A DNA stretch of 64,000 nt from Vibrio hangzhouensis (lineage in GTDB: Bacteria; Pseudomonadota; Gammaproteobacteria; Enterobacterales; Vibrionaceae), in contig NZ_FNVG01000013.1 of assembly GCF_900107935.1 (NCBI RefSeq), forward strand, positions 1 to 64,000, in the 5' to 3' direction. Made by a program: the position numbers and the translations under genes. Within the stretch, counting starts at the first letter, position 1. Every line of letters begins with the position of its first letter. The notes below the pieces were generated by a model. It had not been told where the DNA came from and ran no database searches. It saw only the letters and a list, made by a program, of their open reading frames with translations. Positions 27,261 to 37,820 of this stretch are shown here, piece by piece.

Positions 27261-27293
27261 AAACCGTCGTTGTCTTAAAGACAACGACGGTTT
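27261..27293. terminator. Strong bidirectional terminator
   Basis: A 15-base near-perfect stem (AAACCGTCGTTGTCT with AGACAACGACGGTTT) separates the convergent patatin and SDR genes. Confidence 0.85.
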
Positions 27294-27310
27294 AATCGAA
27301 GCCTGAGAAA

Positions 27311-28063
27311 TTACTTCACGATGCGTTTAGGCTGAGCATCAATACACTGCCCATTTATTTCAGTGACGCTCGGATCCATCAGGTGTAGGTACAATGGGAT
27401 AATATCTTTCGGTGTTTTCAACGAGTTCGCGTCTTCGCCCGGGTAAGCTTTTTCTCGCATACGGGTGCGTGTTGCGCCTGGATTAATGGCATTCACACGG
27501 ATAGCGGTATCGCTGAGTTCATCCGCCAGGATTTGCATCATTCCTTCAACGGCGAATTTAGAAATCGCATACGTTCCCCAAAAAGCACGACCGGAATGAC
27601 CGACGGTTGAAGACGTGAAAATCACCCGACCAGCATCGGATTTCTTCAGTGCTGGCAGTAAAGCCTGAGTCATCAAAAATTCGGCTTTGACATTAATTTG
27701 CATGACATCATCGAACGTCTCTTCGTCGATTTGGTCGAAGGGGCTCAATGTGCCGAGAACACCGGCGTTATGAAGAATGCCGTCGAGGCGACCAAACTGT
27801 CCTTCGATGGTTTCTGCCATGTCGACATAATTTTGTTTGGTTGCCCCTTTCAAATCCAGCGGGATGATCGCAGGCAGTGGGTAGCCTTTGCTCTCAATCT
27901 CATCGTAGATAAGCTCGAGGTTTTTCACATTACGGCCAAGTAAAATGACCGTCGCACCATGCTCGGCGTAACTTAAAGCTGCTTGGCGACCAATACCGGC
28001 ACCAGCGCCTGTGACTAGAATGACTTTACCTTGTAGCGCCTCAGGAGCGGTTGAATATTCCAC
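27311..28063 (-). CDS. YciK-family SDR oxidoreductase
   Basis: The 250-residue SDR carries TGAGAGIGR for the cofactor, NAG, and the Ser-Tyr-Lys centre (FTSSTVG, then YAISK). The segments VILLGRN, GVLGTLSP and RVNAINPGATRT resemble E. coli YciK, whose substrate is unknown. It is divergent from sohB, as yciK is in enteric bacteria, which supports the family. Which substrate it reduces or oxidises cannot be told. Confidence 0.87.
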   Translation of the reverse strand: MEYSTAPEALQGKVILVTGAGAGIGRQAALSYAEHGATVILLGRNVKNLELIYDEIESKGYPLPAIIPLDLKGATKQNYVDMAETIEGQFGRLDGILHNAGVLGTLSPFDQIDEETFDDVMQINVKAEFLMTQALLPALKKSDAGRVIFTSSTVGHSGRAFWGTYAISKFAVEGMMQILADELSDTAIRVNAINPGATRTRMREKAYPGEDANSLKTPKDIIPLYLHLMDPSVTEINGQCIDAQPKRIVK

Positions 28064-28150
28064 TGAACACTTCCTTAGTTTTGAATAATTCTTGGTAATC
28101 GTGACAAGTTAGTTACAATACACTAATTCGTTGTTCAGGGGATTAAGACA

Positions 28151-29212
28151 TTGGAATTTTTATTAGATTACGGATTGTTTTTAGCCAAGATCGTGACTGT
28201 GGTCGTAGCGATAGTTGCTTTGTTGGTTATTGCAAAATCAGTGGGTGGTCGCTCTGGTGGAGCGAAAGGTGAATTAGAGATCACCAACCTGACAGAACAA
28301 CACAAACAGACGGTGGAACAGTTAGAGCATCATCTGCATGATGATGCGTTTATCAAAGCACGCGATAAAGCTGAGAAGAAAGCGGAAAAAGAAAAGACCA
28401 AACTGCGTGAGAAAGAGATCAAGAAAGCTTCGAAAGAGGGTGAGCTTGATAGTAAGCGAGAGCCGCATTTGTTTGTACTTGACTTCAACGGCAGTATAGA
28501 TGCAAAAGAGGTCGCATCACTGCGTGAAGAAGTGACGGCGATTCTGGCGGTGGCCAGAGAAGGCGACGAGGTGTTGGTTCGTCTTGAATCTGGTGGTGGT
28601 ATGGTTCATGCCTATGGTTTGGCCTCTTCTCAGCTTGACCGAATTAAGGCGGCAAACCTGCCACTGACTATTGCTGTTGACAAAATCGCGGCAAGCGGTG
28701 GCTACATGATGGCCTGTATTGCCGATAAAATTGTTTCGGCACCGTTTGCTGTGGTGGGCTCGATTGGCGTCATCGCTCAGATCCCGAACTTCAATAAACT
28801 TCTGAAGAAGAACGACATTGAATTTGAGCAACTGACGGCAGGAGAGTACAAGCGTACTTTGACCATGTTTGGTGAAAACACAGACAAAGCCCGAGAGAAA
28901 TTCAAACAAGAGCTCGAAGAGACTCATGGCCTGTTCAAAGACTTCATTCGTCAACACCGCCCTGAACTGGATCTTGATAAAGTGGCAACGGGTGAACACT
29001 GGTTTGGTACTCAGGCAAAAGAGTTGGGGCTGGTGGATGAGATCAAAGCTTCGGATGATATTGTCACCGAGGCCTGCAAAGACAAAACGGTCCTTTCTAT
29101 CCATTATGTACAGAAGAAAAAACTCACCGATAAACTGGCGGGTGTCGCTGGTGATGCCGCAGACAATGTGCTGATGAAACTGATCGATAGAGGTCAGCGA
29201 CCTATTGTTTGA
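28151..29212 (+). CDS. sohB: Protease SohB
   Basis: SohB is an inner-membrane serine protease of the SppA family, active toward the periplasm. The 353-residue protein has an N-terminal membrane segment (residues 8-30), a charged coiled stretch (about 60-100), and the S49 domain with the serine in AASGGYMMAC and the lysine in ADKIVSAPFAVVGSIGV. The start is TTG at 28151; no ATG lies near the conserved MEFLLDYG start and a GGGG patch serves as ribosome site. Confidence 0.93.
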   Translation: MEFLLDYGLFLAKIVTVVVAIVALLVIAKSVGGRSGGAKGELEITNLTEQHKQTVEQLEHHLHDDAFIKARDKAEKKAEKEKTKLREKEIKKASKEGELDSKREPHLFVLDFNGSIDAKEVASLREEVTAILAVAREGDEVLVRLESGGGMVHAYGLASSQLDRIKAANLPLTIAVDKIAASGGYMMACIADKIVSAPFAVVGSIGVIAQIPNFNKLLKKNDIEFEQLTAGEYKRTLTMFGENTDKAREKFKQELEETHGLFKDFIRQHRPELDLDKVATGEHWFGTQAKELGLVDEIKASDDIVTEACKDKTVLSIHYVQKKKLTDKLAGVAGDAADNVLMKLIDRGQRPIV

Positions 29213-29230
29213 TTGAGTTGACAGAATGCG

Positions 29231-29262
29231 CGCCGGCACAGGAATGTGTCGGCGTTTTTTTG
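29231..29262 (+). terminator. Intrinsic terminator after sohB
   Basis: CGCCGGCACA pairs with TGTGTCGGCG (one mismatch) across GGAA and is followed by seven T's. Confidence 0.88.
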
Positions 29263-29388
29263 TTTGGAACCCAGTAAAGAAAATGGCATCTTGTGACTAA
29301 TGGGTATATAATTCTGCGCCGTAAAATTAAGAACAAAAATGGGTTGGACCTGAGTGGTTGAGCTCATAAAGACAACGTGGAGTAAAAC

Positions 29389-30069
29389 ATGTCCTCAAAC
29401 ACACCAGTGATTACTGTGGATGGACCAAGTGGTGCTGGCAAAGGCACGCTGTGTATGTTGCTGGCTGAAAAATTAGGCTATCACTTACTGGATTCTGGGG
29501 CGATTTACCGCGTTTTAGCATTGGCTGCCATTCACCACGGTGTCGATCTGGAATCAGAAGATGCGCTCGTCCCATTGGCGATGCATCTTGATGTGCAATT
29601 CATCGCCGAAGGTGATTTGGTCAAAGTGGTTCTTGAAGGCGAAGACGTGTCCGGCGAATTGCGTAAAGAAGAAACCGGAAATGCGGCATCCAAAATTGCC
29701 GCACTGCCTCGAGTCAGAGAGGCGTTGTTACGTCGTCAGCGTGCATTTAATGTCGAACCAGGCTTAGTAGCCGATGGTCGTGATATGGGGACGGTCGTGT
29801 TCCCTGAAGCGCCGGTGAAAATCTTCCTGGACGCAAGTGCTGAAGAAAGAGCGCAAAGGCGTTTTAAGCAGTTGCAACTAAAGGGTTTAGATGTTAGATT
29901 TGACGACCTTTTGAGCGAGATCGAGGAACGAGACTACCGAGATCGCAACCGAGCGGTTGCCCCTCTTCGTCCGGCCGATGACGCTCTGGTGCTTGATTCA
30001 ACCTCGCTTAACATCGAGCAAGTGTTGGAAAAAGCGCTACAATATATCGAATCTAAACTCACTAAGTAG
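29389..30069 (+). CDS. cmk: Cytidylate kinase
   Basis: Cmk phosphorylates CMP and dCMP. The 226-residue protein has the P-loop [10 protein letters not shown] (residues 11-20), [19 protein letters not shown] and the lid region ERDYRDRNR. It has a GGAG ribosome site. A consensus TATAAT at 29307-29312 lies about 75 bases upstream and could be its promoter. cmk-rpsA-ihfB is the conserved order in gammaproteobacteria. Confidence 0.96.
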   Translation: MSSNTPVITVDGPSGAGKGTLCMLLAEKLGYHLLDSGAIYRVLALAAIHHGVDLESEDALVPLAMHLDVQFIAEGDLVKVVLEGEDVSGELRKEETGNAASKIAALPRVREALLRRQRAFNVEPGLVADGRDMGTVVFPEAPVKIFLDASAEERAQRRFKQLQLKGLDVRFDDLLSEIEERDYRDRNRAVAPLRPADDALVLDSTSLNIEQVLEKALQYIESKLTK

Positions 30070-30119
30070 CCTCTAGTAGGCACTGCTTTTAGTAGATACA
30101 GCTTGGTGGGCTTTGAACC

Positions 30120-30179
30120 GTTGGTCGCAAGGATGATGACCGACTAAATTATCAACCCCATGCGGTAGGATACCCATGG
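30120..30179 (+). promoter_or_regulatory. rpsA leader hairpins, likely S1 autoregulation site
   Basis: Two hairpins precede rpsA. The first (30120-30144) pairs GTTGGTC with GACCGAC and has GGA in its loop. The second (30158-30179) pairs CCATG-C-GGTA with TACC-CATGG and has GGA alone at its tip. GGA-loop hairpins without a true Shine-Dalgarno are the known features by which S1 binds and represses its own mRNA in E. coli. Confidence 0.75.
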
Positions 30180-30205
30180 CCGTTTAATTAATTGAAGATT
30201 AAATA

Positions 30206-31876
30206 ATGACTGAATCTTTTGCTCAACTCTTTGAAGAGTTTCTAAACGAAACAGAATTCCAACAAGGCAGCATCGTTAAAGGTACTGTAGTAGCTATCGA
30301 GAACGGTTTCGTTCTTGTTGACGCTGGTCTTAAGTCTGAATCTGCTATCCCTGCTGAACAGTTCAAGAACGCTGCTGGCGAACTTGAAGTTGAAGTTGGC
30401 GCTGAAGTAGACGTAGCTCTAGACGCTGTTGAAGACGGTTTCGGTGAGACTCAACTTTCTCGTGAGAAAGCGAAGCGTCACGAAGCTTGGATCGTTCTTG
30501 AGAAAGCTTACGAAGAAGCTGAAACTGTTGTTGGTATCATCAACGGTAAAGTTAAAGGCGGTTTCACTGTTGAACTAAACGGTATCCGTGCTTTCCTTCC
30601 TGGTTCTCTTGTTGACGTGCGTCCAATCCGTGACACTGCTCACCTAGAAAACAAAGAGCTAGAGTTCAAAGTTATCAAGCTAGACCAGAAGCGTAACAAC
30701 GTTGTTGTTTCTCGTCGTGCTGTTATCGAATCTGAAAACAGCGTTGAGCGTGACGAACTTCTTGAGACTCTACAAGAAGGTACTGAAGTTAAAGGTATCG
30801 TTAAGAACCTTACTGACTACGGTGCATTCGTTGACCTTGGCGGTGTTGACGGTCTTCTACACATCACTGACATGGCGTGGAAGCGTGTTAAGCACCCATC
30901 TGAGATCGTTAACGTTGGTGACGAGATCCTAGTTAAAGTTCTTAAGTTCGACCGTGAGCGTACTCGCGTATCACTAGGTCTTAAGCAGCTAGGTGAAGAT
31001 CCATGGGTAGCAATCGCTAAGCGTTACCCAGAAGGTCACAAGCTAACTGGTCGCGTAACTAACCTAACTGACTACGGCTGCTTCGTTGAAATCGAAGAAG
31101 GCGTTGAAGGTCTAGTACACGTTTCTGAAATGGATTGGACTAACAAGAACATCCACCCATCTAAAGTTGTTAATGTTGGCGACGAAGTTGAGGTTATGGT
31201 TCTTGATATCGACGAAGAACGTCGTCGTATCTCTCTAGGTCTGAAACAGTGTAAAGCTAACCCATGGCAGTCATTCGCAGAAATGCAAGCTAAGGGCGAC
31301 AAAGTTACTGGTAAGATCAAGTCTATCACTGACTTTGGTATCTTCATCGGTCTAGAAGGCGGCATCGACGGTCTAGTTCACCTATCTGACATTTCTTGGA
31401 ATGTTGCTGGTGAAGAAGCAGTTCGTGAGTACAAGAAAGGTGACGAGATCTCTGCAGTTGTTCTAGCAGTAGACGCTGAGCGTGAGCGTATCTCTCTAGG
31501 CGTTAAGCAAATGGAAAATGACCCATTCAATGCTTACGTTGCAGACACTAAGAAAGGTACTCTAGTTAACGGTACTGTTACTGCTGTTGACGCGAAAGGT
31601 GCTACTATCGAACTAGAAGAAGGTGTAGAAGGTTACATCCGTGCTTCTGAAGTATCACGTGACCGCGTTGAAGATGCGTCTCTAATCCTAAGCGTTGGCG
31701 ACAGCGTTGAAGCGAAGTTCACAGGTGTTGACCGTAAGAACCGCGTAATCAACCTATCTGTTAAAGCTAAGGACGAAGCTGAAGAGCAAGAAGCAATGGC
31801 TTCACTGAACAAGCAAGATGAAGGCGCGTTCGGTAATGCTATGGCTGACGCATTCAAAGCTGCTAAAGGCGAATAA
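30206..31876 (+). CDS. rpsA: 30S ribosomal protein S1
   Basis: S1 binds mRNA leaders and lets the ribosome start on structured messages. The 556-residue protein contains six S1 domains, visible from repeated GxVxxxTDYGxFV and GLVHxSE/D patterns (at about 192, 277 and 364 among others). Codon use is extreme, as for a very abundant protein. The ATG lacks a good Shine-Dalgarno, typical of rpsA, and the leader has two GGA-loop hairpins. Confidence 0.98.
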   Translation: MTESFAQLFEEFLNETEFQQGSIVKGTVVAIENGFVLVDAGLKSESAIPAEQFKNAAGELEVEVGAEVDVALDAVEDGFGETQLSREKAKRHEAWIVLEKAYEEAETVVGIINGKVKGGFTVELNGIRAFLPGSLVDVRPIRDTAHLENKELEFKVIKLDQKRNNVVVSRRAVIESENSVERDELLETLQEGTEVKGIVKNLTDYGAFVDLGGVDGLLHITDMAWKRVKHPSEIVNVGDEILVKVLKFDRERTRVSLGLKQLGEDPWVAIAKRYPEGHKLTGRVTNLTDYGCFVEIEEGVEGLVHVSEMDWTNKNIHPSKVVNVGDEVEVMVLDIDEERRRISLGLKQCKANPWQSFAEMQAKGDKVTGKIKSITDFGIFIGLEGGIDGLVHLSDISWNVAGEEAVREYKKGDEISAVVLAVDAERERISLGVKQMENDPFNAYVADTKKGTLVNGTVTAVDAKGATIELEEGVEGYIRASEVSRDRVEDASLILSVGDSVEAKFTGVDRKNRVINLSVKAKDEAEEQEAMASLNKQDEGAFGNAMADAFKAAKGE

Positions 31877-31893
31877 TTTACGCCATTAGAGAA

Positions 31894-31921
31894 AAAGGAG
31901 CCGTAAGGCTCCTTTTTTTTG
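31894..31921 (+). terminator. Intrinsic terminator after rpsA
   Basis: AGGAGCC pairs with GGCTCCT around GTAA and is followed by eight T's. Confidence 0.92.
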
Positions 31922-32058
31922 TTTTTATCTTTGCGAATTTTAGACTATTATCAATTTATACAGGCAGTTAGTGCACTGTTGCTGTAAAATGAAAAAAACA
32001 CCAACTAGTAACTGATAACAAAGATACTGAAGCTAAAGAGTAACGAGGGTACCTACCT

Positions 32059-32343
32059 ATGACTAAGTCTGAACTGATAGAAAGACTCTGCGCGGAGCAA
32101 ACTCATTTATCCGCAAAGGAAATTGAAGATGCGGTAAAAGATATTCTGGAACATATGGCCTCTACATTAGAGGGTGGTGACCGTATTGAGATCCGTGGTT
32201 TTGGTAGTTTCTCACTTCATTACCGTGAACCACGTGTTGGTCGTAACCCTAAGACTGGTGATAAAGTGGAGTTAGACGGTAAATACGTCCCTCACTTTAA
32301 ACCTGGCAAAGAGCTACGCGAGCGCGTAAACGAAAGCATGTAG
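32059..32343 (+). CDS. ihfB: Integration host factor beta subunit
   Basis: IhfB pairs with IhfA to bend DNA sharply. The 94-residue protein has the HU-family arm motif [20 protein letters not shown], with the proline that intercalates into DNA inside RVGRNPKTG. It starts [10 protein letters not shown] after a GAGGGTACC sequence. Length and sequence match other gammaproteobacterial IhfB, and the position after rpsA is conserved. Confidence 0.97.
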   Translation: MTKSELIERLCAEQTHLSAKEIEDAVKDILEHMASTLEGGDRIEIRGFGSFSLHYREPRVGRNPKTGDKVELDGKYVPHFKPGKELRERVNESM

Positions 32344-32363
32344 TCACTCGTTAATCGAAGAAG

Positions 32364-32395
32364 CGGCATACTAATTAGTGTGCCGTTTTGTTTTG
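32364..32395 (+). terminator. Intrinsic terminator after ihfB
   Basis: CGGCATACTAATTAGTGTGCCG is a 22-base palindrome with one wobble-type mismatch on each side, followed by TTTTGTTTTG. Confidence 0.78.
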
Positions 32396-32563
32396 TACTG
32401 TGAAATACGCACAACAGAAGAGAACCTCCGCGCTAAAACGGGTACAGAGTAGTCTATATACTCTATTTTTGGATATCTTTAACAAGATTATTGTTAGAGG
32501 GCATGGTACGCGATTCTAATTTACTGCATAATCGTAGCTATCCAATAACTGTGGTAAAAACGC

Positions 32564-32845
32564 ATGAAGATTATAAAAATAGTTTTACTGATAGTACTTT
32601 TTCTAGTGACTCTGGCACTGGGTTCTCAAAACCAAGAAGTCGTAACTTTTAACTACTTACTGGCTCAGGGGGAATTCCATCTTTCCACCCTATTGGGCAG
32701 TGTTTTTGTTGTTGGCTTTGTCATTTCTTGGATTATATTTGGTAGCTTACATCTGAAGTCTCAGCTTACGGTACGTAAACTGAAAAAACAGTTGGCTAAG
32801 CAAACATCTTCGGATTCAAAAGCAGTTGCTAGCACCGATAGCTAG
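32564..32845 (+). CDS. lapA: LPS assembly protein A (LapA)
   Basis: LapA is a small inner-membrane protein that acts with LapB in control of LPS synthesis through FtsH and LpxC. The 93-residue product has two membrane helices (about 3-20 and 42-62) with the NQEVVTFNYLLAQ loop between them, and a basic tail. It is followed 28 bases later by lapB. In E. coli this pair is yciS-yciM. Confidence 0.92.
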   Translation: MKIIKIVLLIVLFLVTLALGSQNQEVVTFNYLLAQGEFHLSTLLGSVFVVGFVISWIIFGSLHLKSQLTVRKLKKQLAKQTSSDSKAVASTDS

Positions 32846-32873
32846 TCTGAAAGGGTTAAGGTCGACATACTAA

Positions 32874-34043
32874 ATGCTTGAGCTATTATTCCTGCTTTTG
32901 CCCATCGCAGCAGCCTATGGATGGTACATGGGACAGCGAAGCGCAAAGCAAGATCGACAAGAGCAATCGCATCAAATCTCTCGTCAGTATATGACGGGCC
33001 TTAACCTATTGCTTTCCGACCAGTCTGATAAGGCGGTCGATCACTTCATTGAATTGCTCCAGGTGGACAACGAAACCGTTGATACGCATCTGGCTCTGGG
33101 TAATCTGTTTCGTTCTCGCGGGGAAGTGGACAGAGCCATCAGAATTCACCAAAACCTCATCTCTCGATCCGGCTTAACAATAGACCAGAAAAACCTCGCC
33201 CTGCAGCAACTCGCTAAAGATTATATGGTCTCTGGCTTTCTTGATCGTGCTGAAAAGATATTTGTTCAGCTCGTTGATGAGCCTGCGCATCGTGAAGGTG
33301 CACTCACCCAATTGCTTGCGATCTATCAGCAAACGAGCGAGTGGCACAAAGCGATAGAGTACGCCACTGCACTGCAGAAGATGGGCAAAAAGCGGGTGAA
33401 GAGCAATATTGCTCATTTTTGGTGTGAGCTGGCTATGATCGAAAAAGCGGATGGTAACACCAACAAAGCCATCTCGAACTTCAAAAAAGCACTGAGTGTT
33501 GACCCTAAATGTGCACGCGCCAACATCTCACTGGGTAAACTTTATTTAGAAAATGAAGACTACGCTAAGACCATTGCGTATCTTGAGTCGGTATTGGAAC
33601 AAGACAAAGATTTTGTCAGTGAAGTATTACCAACACTGGCAGAATGCTACCATCATCTGGGGCAGGAGCAGGGACTGGTAGAGTTTTTGCGCGCCAGTAT
33701 CGAGAAAGGGGCCGGAGTGTCAGCCGAATTGATGCTTGCTCAGCTTGTGGCTCAGCATGAGGGGACCGATTCCGCACAGGCATTATTGACCAGACAATTG
33801 GTCAGAAGTCCGACGATGAAAGGCTTTTATCGCTTGATGGATTACCATTTGGCGAATGCGGAAGAAGGGCGTGCGAAAGAAAGTTTGACCACGTTGCAGT
33901 CATTAGTTGGTGAACAGCTTAAAACCAAGCCACACTATCGGTGTCGTAAATGTGGTTTTTCAACGCATTCATTATATTGGCATTGTCCTTCATGCAAAGG
34001 ATGGGGTACGATCAAGCCTATCCGAGGACTGGACGGTGAGTAG
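32874..34043 (+). CDS. lapB: LPS assembly protein B (LapB)
   Basis: LapB directs FtsH proteolysis of LpxC and so limits LPS synthesis. The 389-residue protein has an N-terminal membrane helix (residues 2-18), tandem TPR repeats (about 35-330) and a C-terminal rubredoxin-like metal site with CRKCG and CPSCKGWG. All match the known E. coli protein of 389 residues. It is co-transcribed with lapA. Confidence 0.95.
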   Translation: MLELLFLLLPIAAAYGWYMGQRSAKQDRQEQSHQISRQYMTGLNLLLSDQSDKAVDHFIELLQVDNETVDTHLALGNLFRSRGEVDRAIRIHQNLISRSGLTIDQKNLALQQLAKDYMVSGFLDRAEKIFVQLVDEPAHREGALTQLLAIYQQTSEWHKAIEYATALQKMGKKRVKSNIAHFWCELAMIEKADGNTNKAISNFKKALSVDPKCARANISLGKLYLENEDYAKTIAYLESVLEQDKDFVSEVLPTLAECYHHLGQEQGLVEFLRASIEKGAGVSAELMLAQLVAQHEGTDSAQALLTRQLVRSPTMKGFYRLMDYHLANAEEGRAKESLTTLQSLVGEQLKTKPHYRCRKCGFSTHSLYWHCPSCKGWGTIKPIRGLDGE

Positions 34044-34069
34044 TCGCCAGTCAGCTAGAATTATTTAAT

Positions 34070-34094
34070 GCAGCACTTATGTGCTGCTTTTTTT
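34070..34094 (+). terminator. Intrinsic terminator after lapB
   Basis: GCAGCAC and GTGCTGC flank TTAT and are followed by seven T's. Confidence 0.88.
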
Positions 34095-34126
34095 GAGTAA
34101 AACCCAACCTACAACAAGGAGCGAAA

Positions 34127-34822
34127 ATGATTGACCAAAAAGTGATTGTTGCACTGGACTATGATAACCAAGCCGATGCATTAGCTTTTGTCGATAGAAT
34201 TGACCCTAGCTCTTGCCGACTGAAAGTGGGCAAAGAGATGTTCACACTATTTGGTCCTGAGTTCGTTCGAGAGCTGCATAAACGTGGCTTCTCAGTGTTT
34301 CTAGATCTTAAATTTCACGATATTCCAAACACCTGCTCGAAAGCTGTTCGCGCAGCAGCGGAAATGGGGGTATGGATGGTGAACGTTCATGCCAGTGGTG
34401 GTGAGCGTATGATGACTGCATCGCGAGAGATCCTTGAGCCCTATGGTAAAGATCGACCACTGCTTATTGGTGTGACGGTGTTGACCAGTATGGAGCAATC
34501 CGATCTGGCGGGTATCGGCATCAATGTTGAGCCACAAGAGCATGTGCTGCGTTTGGCCAATCTGACAAAAAATGCAGGCCTCGATGGCGTGGTATGTTCG
34601 GCTCAAGAGTCCGGAATGCTTAAGGCGGAACTGGGTCAGGCGTTTAAGTTGGTGACTCCGGGTATTCGCCCGGCTGGCGCTGCGGTGGGTGACCAAAAAC
34701 GTATCATGACACCAGATATGGCGATTCAGGCGGGCTCTGACTACCTTGTGATTGGTCGCCCAATTACTCAAGCAGAAAACCCAGCTCAGGTTCTGGCAGA
34801 CATCAATGCATCTCTGCGTTAA
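34127..34822 (+). CDS. pyrF: Orotidine 5'-phosphate decarboxylase
   Basis: PyrF makes UMP from orotidine monophosphate. The 231-residue protein shows VALDYDN, the catalytic Asp-Lys-Asp set in [12 protein letters not shown], and the phosphate-binding PGIRPAG and [15 protein letters not shown] ribosome site at good spacing. The terminator of lapB lies between the two genes, but read-through is possible because pyrF begins only 33 bases later. Confidence 0.96.
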   Translation: MIDQKVIVALDYDNQADALAFVDRIDPSSCRLKVGKEMFTLFGPEFVRELHKRGFSVFLDLKFHDIPNTCSKAVRAAAEMGVWMVNVHASGGERMMTASREILEPYGKDRPLLIGVTVLTSMEQSDLAGIGINVEPQEHVLRLANLTKNAGLDGVVCSAQESGMLKAELGQAFKLVTPGIRPAGAAVGDQKRIMTPDMAIQAGSDYLVIGRPITQAENPAQVLADINASLR

Positions 34823-34848
34823 ACCAAATCGCTAAGCCAATAAAACGA

Positions 34849-34885
34849 AAAGAGCCAATGTCTTTATAAGATGTTGGCTCTTTTT
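34849..34885. terminator. Bidirectional terminator between pyrF and miaE
   Basis: AAAAGAGCCAA pairs with TTGGCTCTTTT with further pairing inward; both strands carry a T-tract. Confidence 0.88.
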
Positions 34886-34906
34886 CAAGTCGCTAGCTAA
34901 ATGGAC

Positions 34907-35677
34907 CTAAGCTGGTATTCCACTGTGGAATTTAAAGTCCCTGTCTGGTGTTGAAATGAGCTCAGCTTCAATCTTACCAAAGTAGGTCACGCGTTCGCGA
35001 ATATCCTGCCCTGCAACTTGTTCAGCAAGAGACAGATAGTCCTGATAATGACGTGCCTCAGAGCGTAGCAAAGAGACGTAGAATTTGGCGATATCATCGT
35101 CCATGTGCGGCGCTAACCTGGCAAAACGTTCACAAGAGCGAGCTTCGATATAAGCACCGATAATGAGCTTATCAACCAGAGTATTGGGCTCATAAGTGGC
35201 CATTTGGGATAGCAAGCCTTTTGCGTATCGACCAGCGGGGATCGGGTGATAGCCTATCTTGCGCTGTTCCATGATCTCCAGTACCTGATAAAAGTGATGC
35301 AATTCTTCTTTGATGAGCAGTACCATCTTATCGATGAGATCCTGGCTGTAAGGTGAGTCTGACTTGGCAATGATAGATTTTGAGATATTGCTCTTACCGC
35401 GCAGAGTTTCCATATTTCCAACTCTACGGTATGCGAAGTCTTCGTAAGGCTTAAACCAGTCAAATAGTACCGTTGCACTCTCTTGATCGACGGCGTATTT
35501 GCGTATCAGATACATAGCAGACTGGCCTGCTTTGAGTTCACACAATAAGTGATCGATGAGAATGGTCGGCAAGTTTTCCGGTTTCTTCGCTTCCTGCACC
35601 CACTCGTCGGGGGTTGAGCACTGAAGAAACTGGTTAATAGGCGATAAAATAGATTCGATTTGCGTTGGACTGATCAT
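34907..35677 (-). CDS. miaE: tRNA 2-methylthio-N6-isopentenyl-adenosine-37 hydroxylase
   Basis: MiaE hydroxylates the isopentenyl side chain of ms2i6A37 in tRNAs reading UNN codons. The 256-residue protein is a ferritin-fold di-iron oxygenase; carboxylate and histidine ligands can be seen in KEELHHFYQVLE, EARSCERFA and SEARHYQDYL. Present in Vibrio and Salmonella, absent from E. coli K-12. The gene is alone, convergent to pyrF. Confidence 0.92.
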   Translation of the reverse strand: MISPTQIESILSPINQFLQCSTPDEWVQEAKKPENLPTILIDHLLCELKAGQSAMYLIRKYAVDQESATVLFDWFKPYEDFAYRRVGNMETLRGKSNISKSIIAKSDSPYSQDLIDKMVLLIKEELHHFYQVLEIMEQRKIGYHPIPAGRYAKGLLSQMATYEPNTLVDKLIIGAYIEARSCERFARLAPHMDDDIAKFYVSLLRSEARHYQDYLSLAEQVAGQDIRERVTYFGKIEAELISTPDRDFKFHSGIPA

Positions 35678-35702
35678 TGTAATTTTTTCGTTGAGCTAAT
35701 TG

Positions 35703-35729
35703 AAAAAGGCCGCTGATGCGACCTTTTTT
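35703..35729 (-). terminator. Intrinsic terminator after the 35.7-36.5 kb gene
   Basis: AAAGG-CGC and GCG-CCTTT with single mismatched bases, with T-tracts on both strands. It lies downstream of the minus-strand gene ending at 35743. Confidence 0.75.
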
Positions 35730-35742
35730 AAACACTGGTATG

Positions 35743-36504
35743 TTACCACTTTTTCTTTTCACCAAACAGAGCGTTGATATCGTCGTCTCGCTCGCTATTG
35801 GCTTGCTGCTGTTTCTCTTCTGCTTTTGCCTGTCTTGAGTTTTGCAGTTGGTCGAGCATTTCTGATAGTTTGTCTTTGGCGTGTATCGAATAGTTGTCGT
35901 TTTTAGTGCTGAGTGCGTCGATGCCTTTTTTCAGCAGTTGTGCCGCTGTACCAGGTTGCCCCTTTGACATAGATTCATGGGCGCGTTTCACCACATTTTC
36001 GATATTGATGCGGATTTGGATAGTTTCAAGACGCGCATTCTCGATCATATATGACTGCGTATCCATCTTCCCTTTGTTATGCTCGGTGCGCACAGTGTCA
36101 CGCAGGCGTTTGACCAACTTCAGCATAATAATAGCCTGTTTATCGCTGGTAGGGACTTTAAAGGAAGTTGCTTCGGTTCCCTCATAGTTATCAAGAAGTT
36201 GCTCAATCTGATGTTTAGCAGCTTCAATTCGCTGAGAGAGGTGTTTATTTTTTGGGTCAAGCTCCTGCATATTGATCAGGGCGTCAAGAATGCGGTTGTG
36301 AAGGCATAGCATCAGTTCTTTGCTGTATGGCAGATAACTGGCCCCGCTGATGAGTTCTTCAGTGGCATCGATAAGCGCTACGTAACGCGCAGACTCCTGT
36401 CGTCGGGTTGCTTCTGCTTTGAGTTTGTACTGCAACATGATGTTGTAACCCAAAATCAAAACCAGTAATAGAGCAACGAGCGCAATGATCAAACCAATAT
36501 TCAT
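35743..36504 (-). CDS. Membrane-anchored coiled-coil protein, unknown
   Basis: I do not recognise this family. The 253-residue product has one N-terminal membrane helix (residues 4-23) and is otherwise soluble, highly charged and helical, with heptad-like stretches (about 80-130 and 205-240) and a C-terminal DDDINALFGEKKKW. The topology suggests a cytoplasmic or periplasmic rod tied to the membrane. No catalytic motif is visible. It is divergent from cysB. It is probably a conserved Vibrio protein, since codon use is ordinary. Confidence 0.7.
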   Translation of the reverse strand: MNIGLIIALVALLLVLILGYNIMLQYKLKAEATRRQESARYVALIDATEELISGASYLPYSKELMLCLHNRILDALINMQELDPKNKHLSQRIEAAKHQIEQLLDNYEGTEATSFKVPTSDKQAIIMLKLVKRLRDTVRTEHNKGKMDTQSYMIENARLETIQIRINIENVVKRAHESMSKGQPGTAAQLLKKGIDALSTKNDNYSIHAKDKLSEMLDQLQNSRQAKAEEKQQQANSERDDDINALFGEKKKW

Positions 36505-36686
36505 AACTTTTTGTATCTACTATGAGTTTCCCTTCAATTCGTTAAACAGGATACACCAAAGAGAAAAGCATCAACACAGCAAAGTTGCCGAATCGGTCAT
36601 AATCTGGGAAAAAGCAAAGATTTTTTGTCTTAGTGAGTGTTCTGCAAATAATTAGTGGTCAAAAAAACTGTTAATCTTTCTAGTAA

Positions 36687-37742
<1,056 letters not shown>

Positions 37743-37820
37743 CACAAAACCCTTCCGTTGTTAGTCACTTCCTCCTACAATCGGTGCCGGTAACGTACAG
37801 CATCGTACTAGGGGGAACTG

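Noticed and set aside
28517-29239. 240-codon minus-strand frame opposite sohB
   Set aside because: Long only because it mirrors a conserved coding frame; sohB is certain from its catalytic motifs.
34301-34771. 156-codon minus-strand frame inside pyrF
   Set aside because: Antisense shadow of pyrF, no ribosome site or family signature.
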